This document shows positions 1 to 5,254 of a stretch of DNA of 5,850 nucleotides, piece after piece. Source of the DNA: Microbacteriaceae bacterium. Lineage in GTDB: Bacteria; Actinomycetota; Actinomycetes; Actinomycetales; Microbacteriaceae. Positions within the stretch are counted from its first letter, which is position 1, and each line of letters opens with the position of its first letter. Location: NCBI GenBank assembly GCA_025464125.1, contig JAODLU010000278.1, forward strand, positions 1 through 5,850, written 5' to 3'. The notes beneath the pieces are model-generated. The model made no database searches. It was given only the letters and a program-made list of their open reading frames with translations, and had not been told where the DNA came from. A program made the position numbers and the translations under genes.

Positions 1-622
1 TGTTCACCGGCATCTCGCCCACCTCCCGCGAGTGCAGCTGCTCATTGTCGTACAGCTGAGACATCTGCTCGGAGCCGAGCGTGATGTCTGCGATGCCGGT
101 CCAGCCGGAGTCGACGGCGAGCTCCGCGCGGTACTCCTCAGCGGCGAGACCGATGGATGCGGCCTTCACGCGCAGCGGGAGATCCTTTGAGACCACCACG
201 ACATCCAGCCCATCGTTCGACAGGTTGAGTGCGACAGCGAGAATGCGCGAGTCGTTGTCGTTCAGCTGCAGGCCTGACGGCAACACAGACATGTTGGAGT
301 GGTTCAGTTCGACCCTCAGTGACCCTCCGTCACCCACGGCGATGGGGAAATCCAGGCGCTCATGCTGGATGCGGAGTTCGTCGAGATTGCGCAGCGCCTG
401 CCGCGCGAAATAGCCGATCTCCGGATCGTGGCGTTTGGATTCGAGTTCCGAAATCACAACCACCGGTAATACGACTGCGTGTTCGGAGAAGCGGAAGATC
501 GCCTTCGGGTCAGACAGCAGCACCGACGTGTCGAGCACGTAGGTGCGTTCGGCCGTTATGGCCTTGCTGGCTGACTGGCTGGTCTGGCTGGTCTTCTGCT
601 GTGCGTTATCCATAGCGGCCAC
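1..622 (-). CDS. phoH2: PhoH family protein (PIN domain + PhoH ATPase), 5' part only
   Basis: Partial: 207 codons are visible and the gene runs off the left edge. What is seen: after a Ser/Thr/Gln-rich N-terminus (residues 1-25) comes a PIN nuclease-like domain (about 27-185) with the acidic active-site set D31 (in VLDTSVLL), E59 (in VVISELE), D122/D124 (in NDNDSRIL) and D147 (in SKDLPL). The order of these motifs is that of PhoH2/YlaK-type proteins, which carry a PhoH ATPase domain after the PIN domain; that half lies outside the window. Known of the family: mycobacterial PhoH2 (Rv1095) is reported as an RNA helicase/ribonuclease paired with a small overlapping upstream gene, phoAT. Start choice: GTG at 622 has GGAG (628-631) at 5-nt spacing, whereas the in-frame ATG at 613 would be 14 nt from it. 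The start lies 193 bp after the PLP-enzyme gene on the same strand, behind a leader rich in inverted repeats. Family is secure; substrate and toxin role here are inferred. Confidence 0.9.
   Translation of the reverse strand, partial: MAAMDNAQQKTSQTSQSASKAITAERTYVLDTSVLLSDPKAIFRFSEHAVVLPVVVISELESKRHDPEIGYFARQALRNLDELRIQHERLDFPIAVGDGGSLRVELNHSNMSVLPSGLQLNDNDSRILAVALNLSNDGLDVVVVSKDLPLRVKAASIGLAAEEYRAELAVDSGWTGIADITLGSEQMSQLYDNEQLHSREVGEMPVN
567..592. repeat. Short tandem 9-bp repeat inside the phoH2 N-terminus
   Basis: Two exact copies of CTGGCTGGT (575-583, 584-592) follow an imperfect third copy (567-574). On the coding strand they give a TSQTSQ-type low-complexity stretch at residues 11-16 of PhoH2, ahead of the PIN domain. 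Such slippage-prone linkers vary between relatives and need not have a function. Confidence 0.6.
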
Positions 623-635
623 GTGAGCTCCATCC

Positions 636-654
636 CCGAGTGCGCTGCACTCGG
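636..654. promoter_or_regulatory. Perfect inverted repeat next to the phoH2 ribosome binding site
   Basis: Arms CCGAGTGC (636-643) and GCACTCGG (647-654) are perfectly complementary around a 3-nt spacer. In a phoH2 transcript this 8-bp hairpin would end four bases before the GGAG ribosome binding site (628-631), close enough to affect initiation. There is no T-tract on either side, so it is not an intrinsic terminator. It could instead be a protein operator. Confidence 0.55.
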
Positions 655-666
655 ATCCAGTCGCGT

Positions 667-708
667 GACGGCCAGAACTCCGTTTCGAAACGAACTTGCA
701 TGGCCGTC
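667..708. promoter_or_regulatory. Nested dyad: 8-bp arms enclosing a 12-bp palindrome
   Basis: Outer arms GACGGCCA (667-674) and TGGCCGTC (701-708) are perfect complements. Almost concentric between them lies the perfect 12-bp palindrome CGTTTCGAAACG (681-692); the two centres differ by one base. The inner palindrome has no loop, so it looks more like a dimeric-protein operator than an RNA hairpin, while the outer arms could form a stem in RNA. It lies upstream of phoH2 and downstream of the PLP-enzyme gene. No regulator can be named. Confidence 0.5.
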
Positions 709-711
709 TCG

Positions 712-730
712 ATCAGGTGCCATACCTGAT
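712..730. promoter_or_regulatory. Perfect 7-5-7 inverted repeat upstream of phoH2
   Basis: ATCAGGT (712-718) and ACCTGAT (724-730) pair perfectly around GCCAT. There is no following T-run on either strand. If the promoter proposed at 737-766 is real, transcription would begin at about 730, exactly at the base of this hairpin, making it the 5' end of the phoH2 leader. An operator overlapping the transcription start is the alternative. Confidence 0.5.
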
Positions 731-736
731 GAACCG

Positions 737-766
737 AACGTACGTCGCCCGGGCCCCGACCACCAA
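737..766 (-). promoter_or_regulatory. Possible sigma-A-type promoter for phoH2
   Basis: On the minus strand TTGGTG (766-761) is followed after 18 bp by TACGTT (742-737), which fits the actinobacterial TANNNT -10. The start would be near 730, giving a leader of about 108 nt containing all three inverted repeats. The -35 match is poor, and phoH2 could also be read from the uppS/PLP transcript because I see no terminator between them. Confidence 0.3.
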
Positions 767-814
767 AACGACACGCCAGCCCACGTGTTTCGCTCGGGTT
801 AAGTTCCCGCGTCG

Positions 815-1936
815 CTACAGGGTGATGGCTGTCGCGTAGCCGACGAATGCTGCGCGCAGCATCTCAAAGGTGTCTTCGCCAGTCGAGACGTGCGGGCTGA
901 TGAGCACTGAAGTACGTCGGGATGTCGTGGTGACCCCGTGATTGAACAGCGACGCCGTGAGCACGGTCAGCTGGTCGGGCAGGGGCTCCAGCACGACTAT
1001 GCCGGCGCGCTCGTGCTCGGCACGCGATGACGACACGGGGATTGCGAACTCGTCGGCGAGTTCGATTACCCTCGTCACCTTTTCGGCCACCGCGGCGTTG
1101 ATGGCTGGCACGCCGACCGCAGCAATCTCCTCAAGGGCCGTCGCCAGGCGCGCCTCCGATATCGGGCTCGGGTTGCTAATGCTGTAAGCACCGGCGTCGG
1201 AAAGCGGGGCGACTATGTGGTCCATCGGCAGCTCTTCGTCAGTGGCGCTGAAGCCGGAGAAGACGGGCGTGAGCCGCTCCAGTGCGCGGTCGCTGAGGGT
1301 CATGAAACCCGTGCCCCACCCGGCCCTGACCCATTTCTGGCCGCCGCTGACCACGACATCCGCCACCTGGTATGGCGCATCGACCACCCCGAAACCCTGG
1401 ATCGCATCGACGATCAGGAGGCGGTCGCCGATGACCTGGCGGATGCCCTCGATGTCTGCGACATAGCCGGTGCGAAAGTCCACGAGTGAGATCGCCACGG
1501 CGACGATCTTCTTCGTAAGGTGCTGCTTGATGATGCCGGGGGTGACCGGGCCGCCCTCCGTGTCGAGCCAGACGGGCTTCAGCACTCCGAGCGCCTCGGC
1601 TGCCCGCGCTGCGGCGAACGTGACAGCGGGAAATTCAGCTGACGACAGAAGCACGCCACCGGTGATGCCGAACATCGCGTGCATGAGTCCAGAGCCGGTG
1701 TTCGGCTGGAAGACGACCTGGTCAGCACGAAAGCCCGTCAGGTCTGCAACCGCGTGCTGCACACGGGCACCCTGGAGGTCGAGGCTCGCGAGACTGCCGA
1801 ACCTGGCGCGGCGAAGCAGCTCGACCTGTGCCTTTTCTTCCTCGAGAACTGCACGCCCGAGCGGGCCGACCCTGGCGAAGTCGACGTAGCCCGGCTCCTC
1901 TTCAAAACCAGCGGAGAATTCCTCGACAGTGATCAT
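815..1936 (-). CDS. Class-V-fold PLP-dependent aminotransferase/desulfurase-like enzyme
   Basis: A 373-aa fold-type-I PLP enzyme of the aminotransferase class V (SufS/NifS/kynureninase-like) superfamily, presumably cytosolic. Seen: the phosphate-binding turn QPNTGSGL (77-84), the pyridine-nitrogen aspartate in IVDAIQ (D177, with Q180), the Schiff-base lysine K201 in SGGQKWVRAGWGTG, and a C-terminal SRRTSVLISPH segment where the family keeps its substrate-carboxylate arginine. I see no obvious desulfurase cysteine loop, and the SGGQKW lysine context differs from the usual HK of SufS, so cysteine desulfurase is not supported; transaminase, lyase or epimerase chemistry is open. Start: ATG at 1936 lies one base after the uppS stop (TGA-A-ATG) and has no good Shine-Dalgarno sequence, implying re-initiation coupled to uppS. 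The frame stays open upstream to 2143, but that part lies inside uppS and shows no protein-like sequence. Length is typical. Substrate unknown. Confidence 0.88.
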   Translation of the reverse strand: MITVEEFSAGFEEEPGYVDFARVGPLGRAVLEEEKAQVELLRRARFGSLASLDLQGARVQHAVADLTGFRADQVVFQPNTGSGLMHAMFGITGGVLLSSAEFPAVTFAAARAAEALGVLKPVWLDTEGGPVTPGIIKQHLTKKIVAVAISLVDFRTGYVADIEGIRQVIGDRLLIVDAIQGFGVVDAPYQVADVVVSGGQKWVRAGWGTGFMTLSDRALERLTPVFSGFSATDEELPMDHIVAPLSDAGAYSISNPSPISEARLATALEEIAAVGVPAINAAVAEKVTRVIELADEFAIPVSSSRAEHERAGIVVLEPLPDQLTVLTASLFNHGVTTTSRRTSVLISPHVSTGEDTFEMLRAAFVGYATAITL

Positions 1937-1937
1937 T

Positions 1938-2723
1938 TCAACTACCGTAGCGGCGTTGACGACGCGAATAGTCACGAAGAGCGCGCAGGAAATCCACCTG
2001 GCGAAGGTCAGGCCCGAGTGCCTCAACGAAGTAGAACTCGCTGTGGGCGCTCTGCCAGAGCATGAAGTCGCTGAGCCGCTGCTCACCGGAGGTCCGGATG
2101 ACGAGGTCGGGGTCGGGCTGGCCCCCCGTATAGAGGTGGTCACCGATCAGCTCCGGCGTGAGGATCTCGGCGAGTGCGTCGAGCGTTCCACCCTCCACCT
2201 CGTGGGTTTTTACGATGCTGCGCATCGCATCCGCTATCTCCCGTCGACCGCCGTAGCCGACCGCGAGATTCACGTGCAGGCCGGTGTTGTTCTTCGTGCG
2301 CTCCTCGGCTGCCTTCAACGTTGCGACGAGCTCTGTCGGCAGGCCGTCGTCTGAGCCGACGTGCTGCACCCTCCAGTCCCGAAAGTGCGAAAGCACTTCT
2401 GCCAGCTCGCCGATGATCTCGAGGAGGTCGCCGAGTTCGTCCTCGTCGCGGCCGGAGAGATTATCGGTGGAGAGCAGGTAGAGGGTAGCAACCGAGAAGC
2501 CGAGGTCGTCGCACCAGGTGAGGAACTCGAGAAATTTGGCCGCGCCCGCCCGGTGCCCGTGGGCGGCGGTCTCGAGCAGACGCTGCCTGGCCCACCGACG
2601 GTTGCCGTCGAGGATCATTGCGACGTGTCGTGGCAGTTCCTGGCCAGCGAGGGAACGGCGGATTCGGGTCTGATAGAGCCCATAGAGAATGCCTCTTCCC
2701 AATGGAACTTCCCGCTTGGCCAC
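1938..2723 (-). CDS. uppS: Isoprenyl (cis-prenyl) transferase, probably short-chain Rv1086-type
   Basis: A 261-aa UppS-family enzyme that adds isopentenyl diphosphate to an allylic diphosphate in the cis configuration. Seen: HVAMILDGNRRWA (33-45) with catalytic D39, the GHRAG pyrophosphate region (56-60), LYLLSTDNLSGR (81-92), NLAVGYGGRREI (152-163) and the signature DLVIRTSGEQRLSDFMLWQ (206-224), then HSEFYF. STDNL replaces the common S(S/T)ENW, and L83 occupies the position of E. coli Ala69. Both features recall M. tuberculosis Rv1086, which makes C15 omega,E,Z-farnesyl diphosphate rather than C50/C55. The N-terminal LYGLYQTRIRR also fits that subgroup. Short-chain output is therefore inferred, and a long-chain UppS should exist elsewhere in the genome. 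Start GTG 2723: an in-frame TAA (2735-2733) lies just upstream, and TAACGT (2735-2730) ends six bases before it, suggesting a leaderless mRNA. The PLP-enzyme gene follows after one base; the hemolysin-III-like gene diverges. Confidence 0.93.
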   Translation of the reverse strand: MAKREVPLGRGILYGLYQTRIRRSLAGQELPRHVAMILDGNRRWARQRLLETAAHGHRAGAAKFLEFLTWCDDLGFSVATLYLLSTDNLSGRDEDELGDLLEIIGELAEVLSHFRDWRVQHVGSDDGLPTELVATLKAAEERTKNNTGLHVNLAVGYGGRREIADAMRSIVKTHEVEGGTLDALAEILTPELIGDHLYTGGQPDPDLVIRTSGEQRLSDFMLWQSAHSEFYFVEALGPDLRQVDFLRALRDYSRRQRRYGS

Positions 2724-2729
2724 GTGCCT

Positions 2730-2735
2730 ACGTTA
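2730..2735 (-). promoter_or_regulatory. -10 element of a leaderless uppS promoter
   Basis: TAACGT on the minus strand matches TANNNT and ends six bases before the uppS GTG (2723), so transcription would start at the start codon itself. No convincing Shine-Dalgarno sequence precedes the GTG and no clear -35 is visible. The TAA inside this hexamer is an in-frame stop that prevents any N-terminal extension. Confidence 0.45.
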
Positions 2736-2782
2736 GCCGACAGCGGTCGATCCTCTCCCAGCGCGCGTTCACACCTGAGCCT

Positions 2783-2788
2783 TAGGCT
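2783..2788 (+). promoter_or_regulatory. -10 element of a leaderless promoter for the hemolysin III-like gene
   Basis: TAGGCT fits TANNNT and ends six bases before ATG 2795, which puts the expected transcription start on the A of the start codon. No Shine-Dalgarno motif stands at normal spacing. The -35 is not recognisable, apart from TTCACA at 2768-2773, which is too close. Confidence 0.5.
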
Positions 2789-2794
2789 GGATGC

Positions 2795-3538
2795 ATGACT
2801 GAAGACGCCACAGACCTCTCGGTCGATGACGATCAGGGCCCTGAACTGCCAAACCTCCCATTGCTGGAGGATGCAGCTGAACATCCGACTGAGGCGGAGA
2901 AGAAGCCCACCTGGCGCGGATGGATCCACGCCGGCACCTTCCCTGTGGCGATCGCCCTCGGCATTGTGCTGCTGGTGTTCGCCAACGGTGTGCCCGCGAA
3001 GCTCAGCTCAGCCGTATTCGTGCTCTGCTCGCTGCTGCTCTTCGGCATTTCGGCGCTCTACCACCGCATCAACTGGAGCCCCAAGAACAAGCGCCTGCTG
3101 AAGCGGCTCGACCACGCCAACATCTTTCTCCTGATCGCGGGCTCATACACGCCGATCACGGTGCTGGCGCTGCCGCCGGCCAAGGCGGTTCTGCTCATCA
3201 GCCTGGTGTGGGGCGGCGCGCTGCTCGGCATCCTGTTCAGGGTGTTCTGGATCGGCGCGCCTCGCTGGCTGTACGTTCCGCTCTACCTGCTGCTCGGCTA
3301 CGCGTCATTCGCCTTCATCGTGGATTTCTTCCAGGCCAACGCACTGATGATGACGTTGATTCTCGTTGGTGGGCTGTTCTACACGCTCGGCGCTGTTGCC
3401 TACGGGTTCAAACGCCCGAACCCGATCCCCGGCGTCTTCGGATTCCACGAGATTTTTCACGCGTTCACGCTGCTGGCGTTCCTCTGCCACTGGACGGCCA
3501 TCTTCATCATCGCGACGCATCCGGTGTACGCGCGATAG
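2795..3538 (+). CDS. Hemolysin III / TrhA family seven-helix membrane protein
   Basis: A 247-aa member of the HlyIII (YqfA/TrhA, PAQR-related) family of integral membrane proteins. Seen: a 38-residue very acidic cytosolic-looking N-terminus, then seven hydrophobic segments at about 43-63, 68-90, 106-126, 130-150, 157-177, 183-203 and 217-240. The conserved family signatures are SALYH (86-90) with S86 and H90, RLDHANIFLLIAGSYTP (104-120) with D106/H107, YGFKRPNPIPG (203-213) and HEIFH (218-222). In PAQR proteins the S-x3-H and H-x3-H residues hold a metal ion, so a metal-dependent membrane hydrolase or lipid-homeostasis role is likelier than haemolysis; that is inference from the family. It diverges from uppS and converges on the 78-aa gene at 3575. 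Position and strand match Rv1085c of M. tuberculosis. The predicted leaderless promoter supports ATG 2795; the acidic N-terminal extension is the least certain part. Confidence 0.92.
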   Translation: MTEDATDLSVDDDQGPELPNLPLLEDAAEHPTEAEKKPTWRGWIHAGTFPVAIALGIVLLVFANGVPAKLSSAVFVLCSLLLFGISALYHRINWSPKNKRLLKRLDHANIFLLIAGSYTPITVLALPPAKAVLLISLVWGGALLGILFRVFWIGAPRWLYVPLYLLLGYASFAFIVDFFQANALMMTLILVGGLFYTLGAVAYGFKRPNPIPGVFGFHEIFHAFTLLAFLCHWTAIFIIATHPVYAR

Positions 3539-3574
3539 GCGCCGGGCCACCATGCGCCAGGCAGGTGCGCTGAG

Positions 3575-3811
3575 CTAGTCCTTGCCGGATGGGCCCTTGC
3601 TGGCGCCGGTAGCCTGCTCGGCTTCCAGCTGCTCTCGGATCTCACCGCGATACCTCACCCGGCGGATGCGACGCGTCATGTCGATGATGATCAGGATGGT
3701 GACGATCGCCACCCCGAAGGTTGCCGCGAAACCCACCCAGGTTGGCGTGACCGAGTTCTCGTTGAAATCGGGCTTCGCCGCGAAGGCGAGGATGCCAAAA
3801 AGCATGCTCAT
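3575..3811 (-). CDS. Small conserved membrane protein downstream of mca (Rv1083-like)
   Basis: 78 aa. Seen: a short hydrophobic N-terminus (MLFGILAFAA, 3-12), one clear transmembrane helix at about 25-44 (from WVGFAATFGVAIVTIL onward), directly followed by the basic stretch TRRIRRVRYRG (46-56) and a charged, Gly/Ser/Lys-rich tail. By the positive-inside rule the C-terminus should be cytosolic. The gene overlaps the mca stop by four bases (ATGA), with GGAGG (3823-3819) seven bases ahead of the ATG, so co-expression with Mca is very likely. A small membrane protein after mca is also present in M. tuberculosis (Rv1083). The function is unknown; a partner or membrane anchor for Mca is only a context-based guess. 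It ends 36 bp from the converging hemolysin-III-like gene. Confidence 0.85.
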   Translation of the reverse strand: MSMLFGILAFAAKPDFNENSVTPTWVGFAATFGVAIVTILIIIDMTRRIRRVRYRGEIREQLEAEQATGASKGPSGKD

Positions 3812-4731
3812 GACGTGACCTCCAGGTCATTGGTGCTGGCTGCATCGGCGACGTCGGTGTCAGCTATGCCGGCGAACAGGTCCGACTCGGGAAGCGTCGT
3901 CTCAACCAGCGAACTCGCCAGCTGGAAGTCCTCGAAAGGCCAGGCGTCTCGCTGTATATCGATCGGCCAGAAAAAGAATGCGCTATCGGGCGCCACTTGG
4001 CTCGCGTGCGACTTCAGGGCCTGGTCGCGCACCTCGAGGAAATCGCCGACCGGCACGCGGCTGGTCGCAAGGTCTGGCCGGTCACGCATGCGCTCCAGCA
4101 TCCCTGCCATCTGTTCGAGCTGAACGGATTCCGGCTCGTTGTCTTTCAGGTACGTGAACATGGCTTCCATGCGGGCGAAGTTGAAGATGCGGTCGTAGTA
4201 GACCTTCTGCACCTTCCACGGTTCGCCCGCCTCCGGGTAGCGCGCGGGGTCAGCCGCGGCATCCATCGCATAGATCGAGATCTCGTGCGTGCGAATGTGA
4301 TCGGGATGCGGGTAACCGCCGGACTCGTCGTAGGTGATGAGCACCTGCGGCCGCAACTCGCGGATGATCTTCACCAAAGGTTCGGCCGAGATCTCGAGCG
4401 GGATCATCGCGAAGCAGTTAGGGTCAAGCCCGGCTTTGGCGACAGGATCATAATTCTCGGGCAGGCCGGAATCCATGTAGCCCAGCCAGAGATGATCGAA
4501 ACCGATCGCGGCCTGCGCTGCAGCCATCTCGATGCGACGAAGGCCCGCCATGTCACGATCGGCCATTGCCCGCGGTTCCAGACCCTCGTTCTGGATGTCG
4601 CCCCGCTCGCCGCCGGTGCAACTGACCACAGTGACCACCGCGCCGACGCTGCGGTAGTAGGCGTACGTGGCCGCACCCTTGCTCGACTCGTCGTCGGGAT
4701 GGGCATGGACCGCGAGCAGACGCAGTGTCAC
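3808..4731 (-). CDS. mca: Mycothiol S-conjugate amidase
   Basis: A 307-aa member of the PIG-L/LmbE zinc deacetylase family. Mca cleaves the amide bond of mycothiol S-conjugates, releasing a mercapturic acid for export and GlcN-inositol for mycothiol resynthesis. Seen: VHAHPDDESSKGA (8-20) with metal ligands H11 and D14 and catalytic D13; CTGGERGDI (38-46); LWLGYMDSGLP (81-91); TYDESGGYPHPDH (133-145) with H142 and third ligand H145; KSHASQ late in the protein; and LFAGI near the end. The KGAAT and GGYPHPDH wording fits Mca better than the paralogue MshB. About 20 acidic, Ala/Thr-rich residues follow LFAGI and look like a dispensable tail. Start GTG 4731 has AGGAG four bases upstream. The gene overlaps the 78-aa gene by four bases and diverges from DUF4307, as Rv1082 does from Rv1081c. 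The host must therefore make mycothiol, a trait of actinobacteria. Confidence 0.95.
   Translation of the reverse strand: MTLRLLAVHAHPDDESSKGAATYAYYRSVGAVVTVVSCTGGERGDIQNEGLEPRAMADRDMAGLRRIEMAAAQAAIGFDHLWLGYMDSGLPENYDPVAKAGLDPNCFAMIPLEISAEPLVKIIRELRPQVLITYDESGGYPHPDHIRTHEISIYAMDAAADPARYPEAGEPWKVQKVYYDRIFNFARMEAMFTYLKDNEPESVQLEQMAGMLERMRDRPDLATSRVPVGDFLEVRDQALKSHASQVAPDSAFFFWPIDIQRDAWPFEDFQLASSLVETTLPESDLFAGIADTDVADAASTNDLEVTS
3816..3829. promoter_or_regulatory. Small dyad containing the ribosome binding site of the 78-aa gene
   Basis: TGACCTCCAGGTCA has arms TGACCT and AGGTCA. In the minus-strand mRNA a 5-bp stem with a UGGA loop would hold part of GGAGG, the binding site for the downstream start at 3811. 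The element lies within the last codons of mca, so ribosomes finishing mca would melt it, which fits coupled translation. Its short length makes chance a real possibility. Confidence 0.35.
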
Positions 4732-4753
4732 CGAACTCCTAGGGATGGGCGGA

Positions 4754-4774
4754 TAGCCTTATGGTTCAAGCCTA
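4754..4774. promoter_or_regulatory. Divergent -10 elements for mca (-) and the DUF4307 gene (+)
   Basis: Plus strand TAGCCT (4754-4759) and the adjacent TATGGT (4760-4765) fit TANNNT for the DUF4307 gene, giving a 5' leader of about 20-27 nt that includes AGGGA (4782-4786), six bases before ATG 4793. Minus strand TAGGCT (4774-4769) fits a promoter for mca with about 30 nt of leader including AGGAG. The sites face each other and would overlap when occupied. No clear -35 boxes are visible on either strand. Confidence 0.35.
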
Positions 4775-4792
4775 ATCGTCCAGGGATGTGTG

Positions 4793-5203
4793 ATGACCGA
4801 CACAGCAGCTTCGCCGGAGCTCGCCGAACGCTACGGTCGCACCCCGTCAAAGAAGCGGCGCGACCGCACCTGGCTGATCGTGCTCGGGTCGATCTTCGCC
4901 GTGGTCGTCATCGCCTGGGTCGCCTGGGCAGGACTGGACCAGGCCGGCGGTTCGCTCGAGAGCGAGGATGCCGGTAACACCATCATCGACAGCCGCAGCG
5001 TGAGCGTGAACTTTCTTGTCTCCATGCCGGCGGGCAACACCGCGAGCTGCGCTCTGCAGGTGCAGAACGAACAGCATGCGATCGTCGGTTGGAAAGTCGT
5101 CGCGATCCCAGCGTCGACCAAGCACACCCAGTCGTTTACCGAGATCGTGCAGAGCTCGGAGCTGGGCGTCATCGGCTTGATCTACCGTTGCTGGCTGACC
5201 TAA
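4793..5203 (+). CDS. DUF4307 domain single-pass membrane protein (Rv1081c-like)
   Basis: 136 aa. Seen: the typical N-terminus LAERYGRTPSKKRRDRTW (10-27), basic just before one transmembrane helix (about 28-47, WLIVLGSIFAVVVIAWVAWA), then an outside domain of about 85 residues of beta-rich appearance. That domain has two cysteines (C83 in ASCALQVQN and one in YRCWLT at the C-terminus) and the motif AIVGWKVVAIP. This layout and the neighbours mca and greA identify the actinobacterial DUF4307 family, whose function is not known. The two extracytoplasmic cysteines could form a disulfide (inference). Start ATG 4793 is preferred because AGGGA is six bases upstream; the adjacent in-frame GTG 4790 is the alternative. 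It is followed by an intrinsic terminator at 5223, which separates it from greA. Confidence 0.88.
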   Translation: MTDTAASPELAERYGRTPSKKRRDRTWLIVLGSIFAVVVIAWVAWAGLDQAGGSLESEDAGNTIIDSRSVSVNFLVSMPAGNTASCALQVQNEQHAIVGWKVVAIPASTKHTQSFTEIVQSSELGVIGLIYRCWLT

Positions 5204-5206
5204 ACT
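5177..5206 (+). promoter_or_regulatory. Possible greA promoter overlapping the DUF4307 stop codon
   Basis: TTGATC (5177-5182), 18 bp of spacer and TAAACT (5201-5206) form the best promoter-like pair in the window. The -10 includes the DUF4307 stop TAA. The predicted start at about 5213 leaves a 115-nt leader to greA that begins just ahead of the terminator hairpin at 5223. No equally good promoter is visible between that terminator and greA. Confidence 0.4.
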
Positions 5207-5222
5207 TGGCTGGTTCTATCCC

Positions 5223-5254
5223 GAGACCGGCCGTGTGCCGGTCTCATTTGTTTA
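5223..5254 (+). terminator. Intrinsic terminator / possible greA leader attenuator
   Basis: A perfect 9-bp GC-rich stem, GAGACCGGC (5223-5231) and GCCGGTCTC (5237-5245), closes the 5-nt loop CGTGT and is followed by ATTTGTTTAT. This is a textbook rho-independent terminator for plus-strand transcripts. It ends DUF4307 transcription, and because greA follows on the same strand 74 bp later with no obvious later promoter, it may also control how much RNA reaches greA. Confidence 0.85.

Noticed and set aside
673..688. LexA (SOS) box upstream of phoH2
   Set aside because: The stretch resembles TCGAAC-N4-GTTCGA but matches only 9 of 12 fixed positions, with a mismatch in each half-site; the overlapping perfect palindrome explains the similarity better.
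767..814. Terminator after the PLP-enzyme gene
   Set aside because: The best stem is 4 bp (CGGG/CCCG) with no T-run after it, so read-through into phoH2 cannot be excluded.
1937..2143. N-terminal extension of the PLP enzyme up to 2143
   Set aside because: The extra 69 residues are Ser/Thr/Pro-rich, lie wholly inside the uppS coding region and have no family similarity; ATG 1936 directly after the uppS stop is the natural start.
3554..3568. Bidirectional terminator between the converging hemolysin-III-like and 78-aa genes
   Set aside because: Only a 5-bp stem with one G-U pair (GCGCC/GGTGC, 5-nt loop) is present and there is no T-tract on either strand.
2920..3573. 217-codon plus-strand frame within the hemolysin III-like gene
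   Set aside because: It is an out-of-frame shadow, rich in Arg and Ala with no hydrophobic pattern, while the other frame encodes a complete seven-helix family member.
3997..4977. Long plus-strand open frame (326 codons) antisense to mca
   Set aside because: It lies opposite the well-supported mca, crosses into DUF4307, is Arg/His/Gly-rich with no recognisable domain, and fits the long antisense frames that GC-rich codon use creates.
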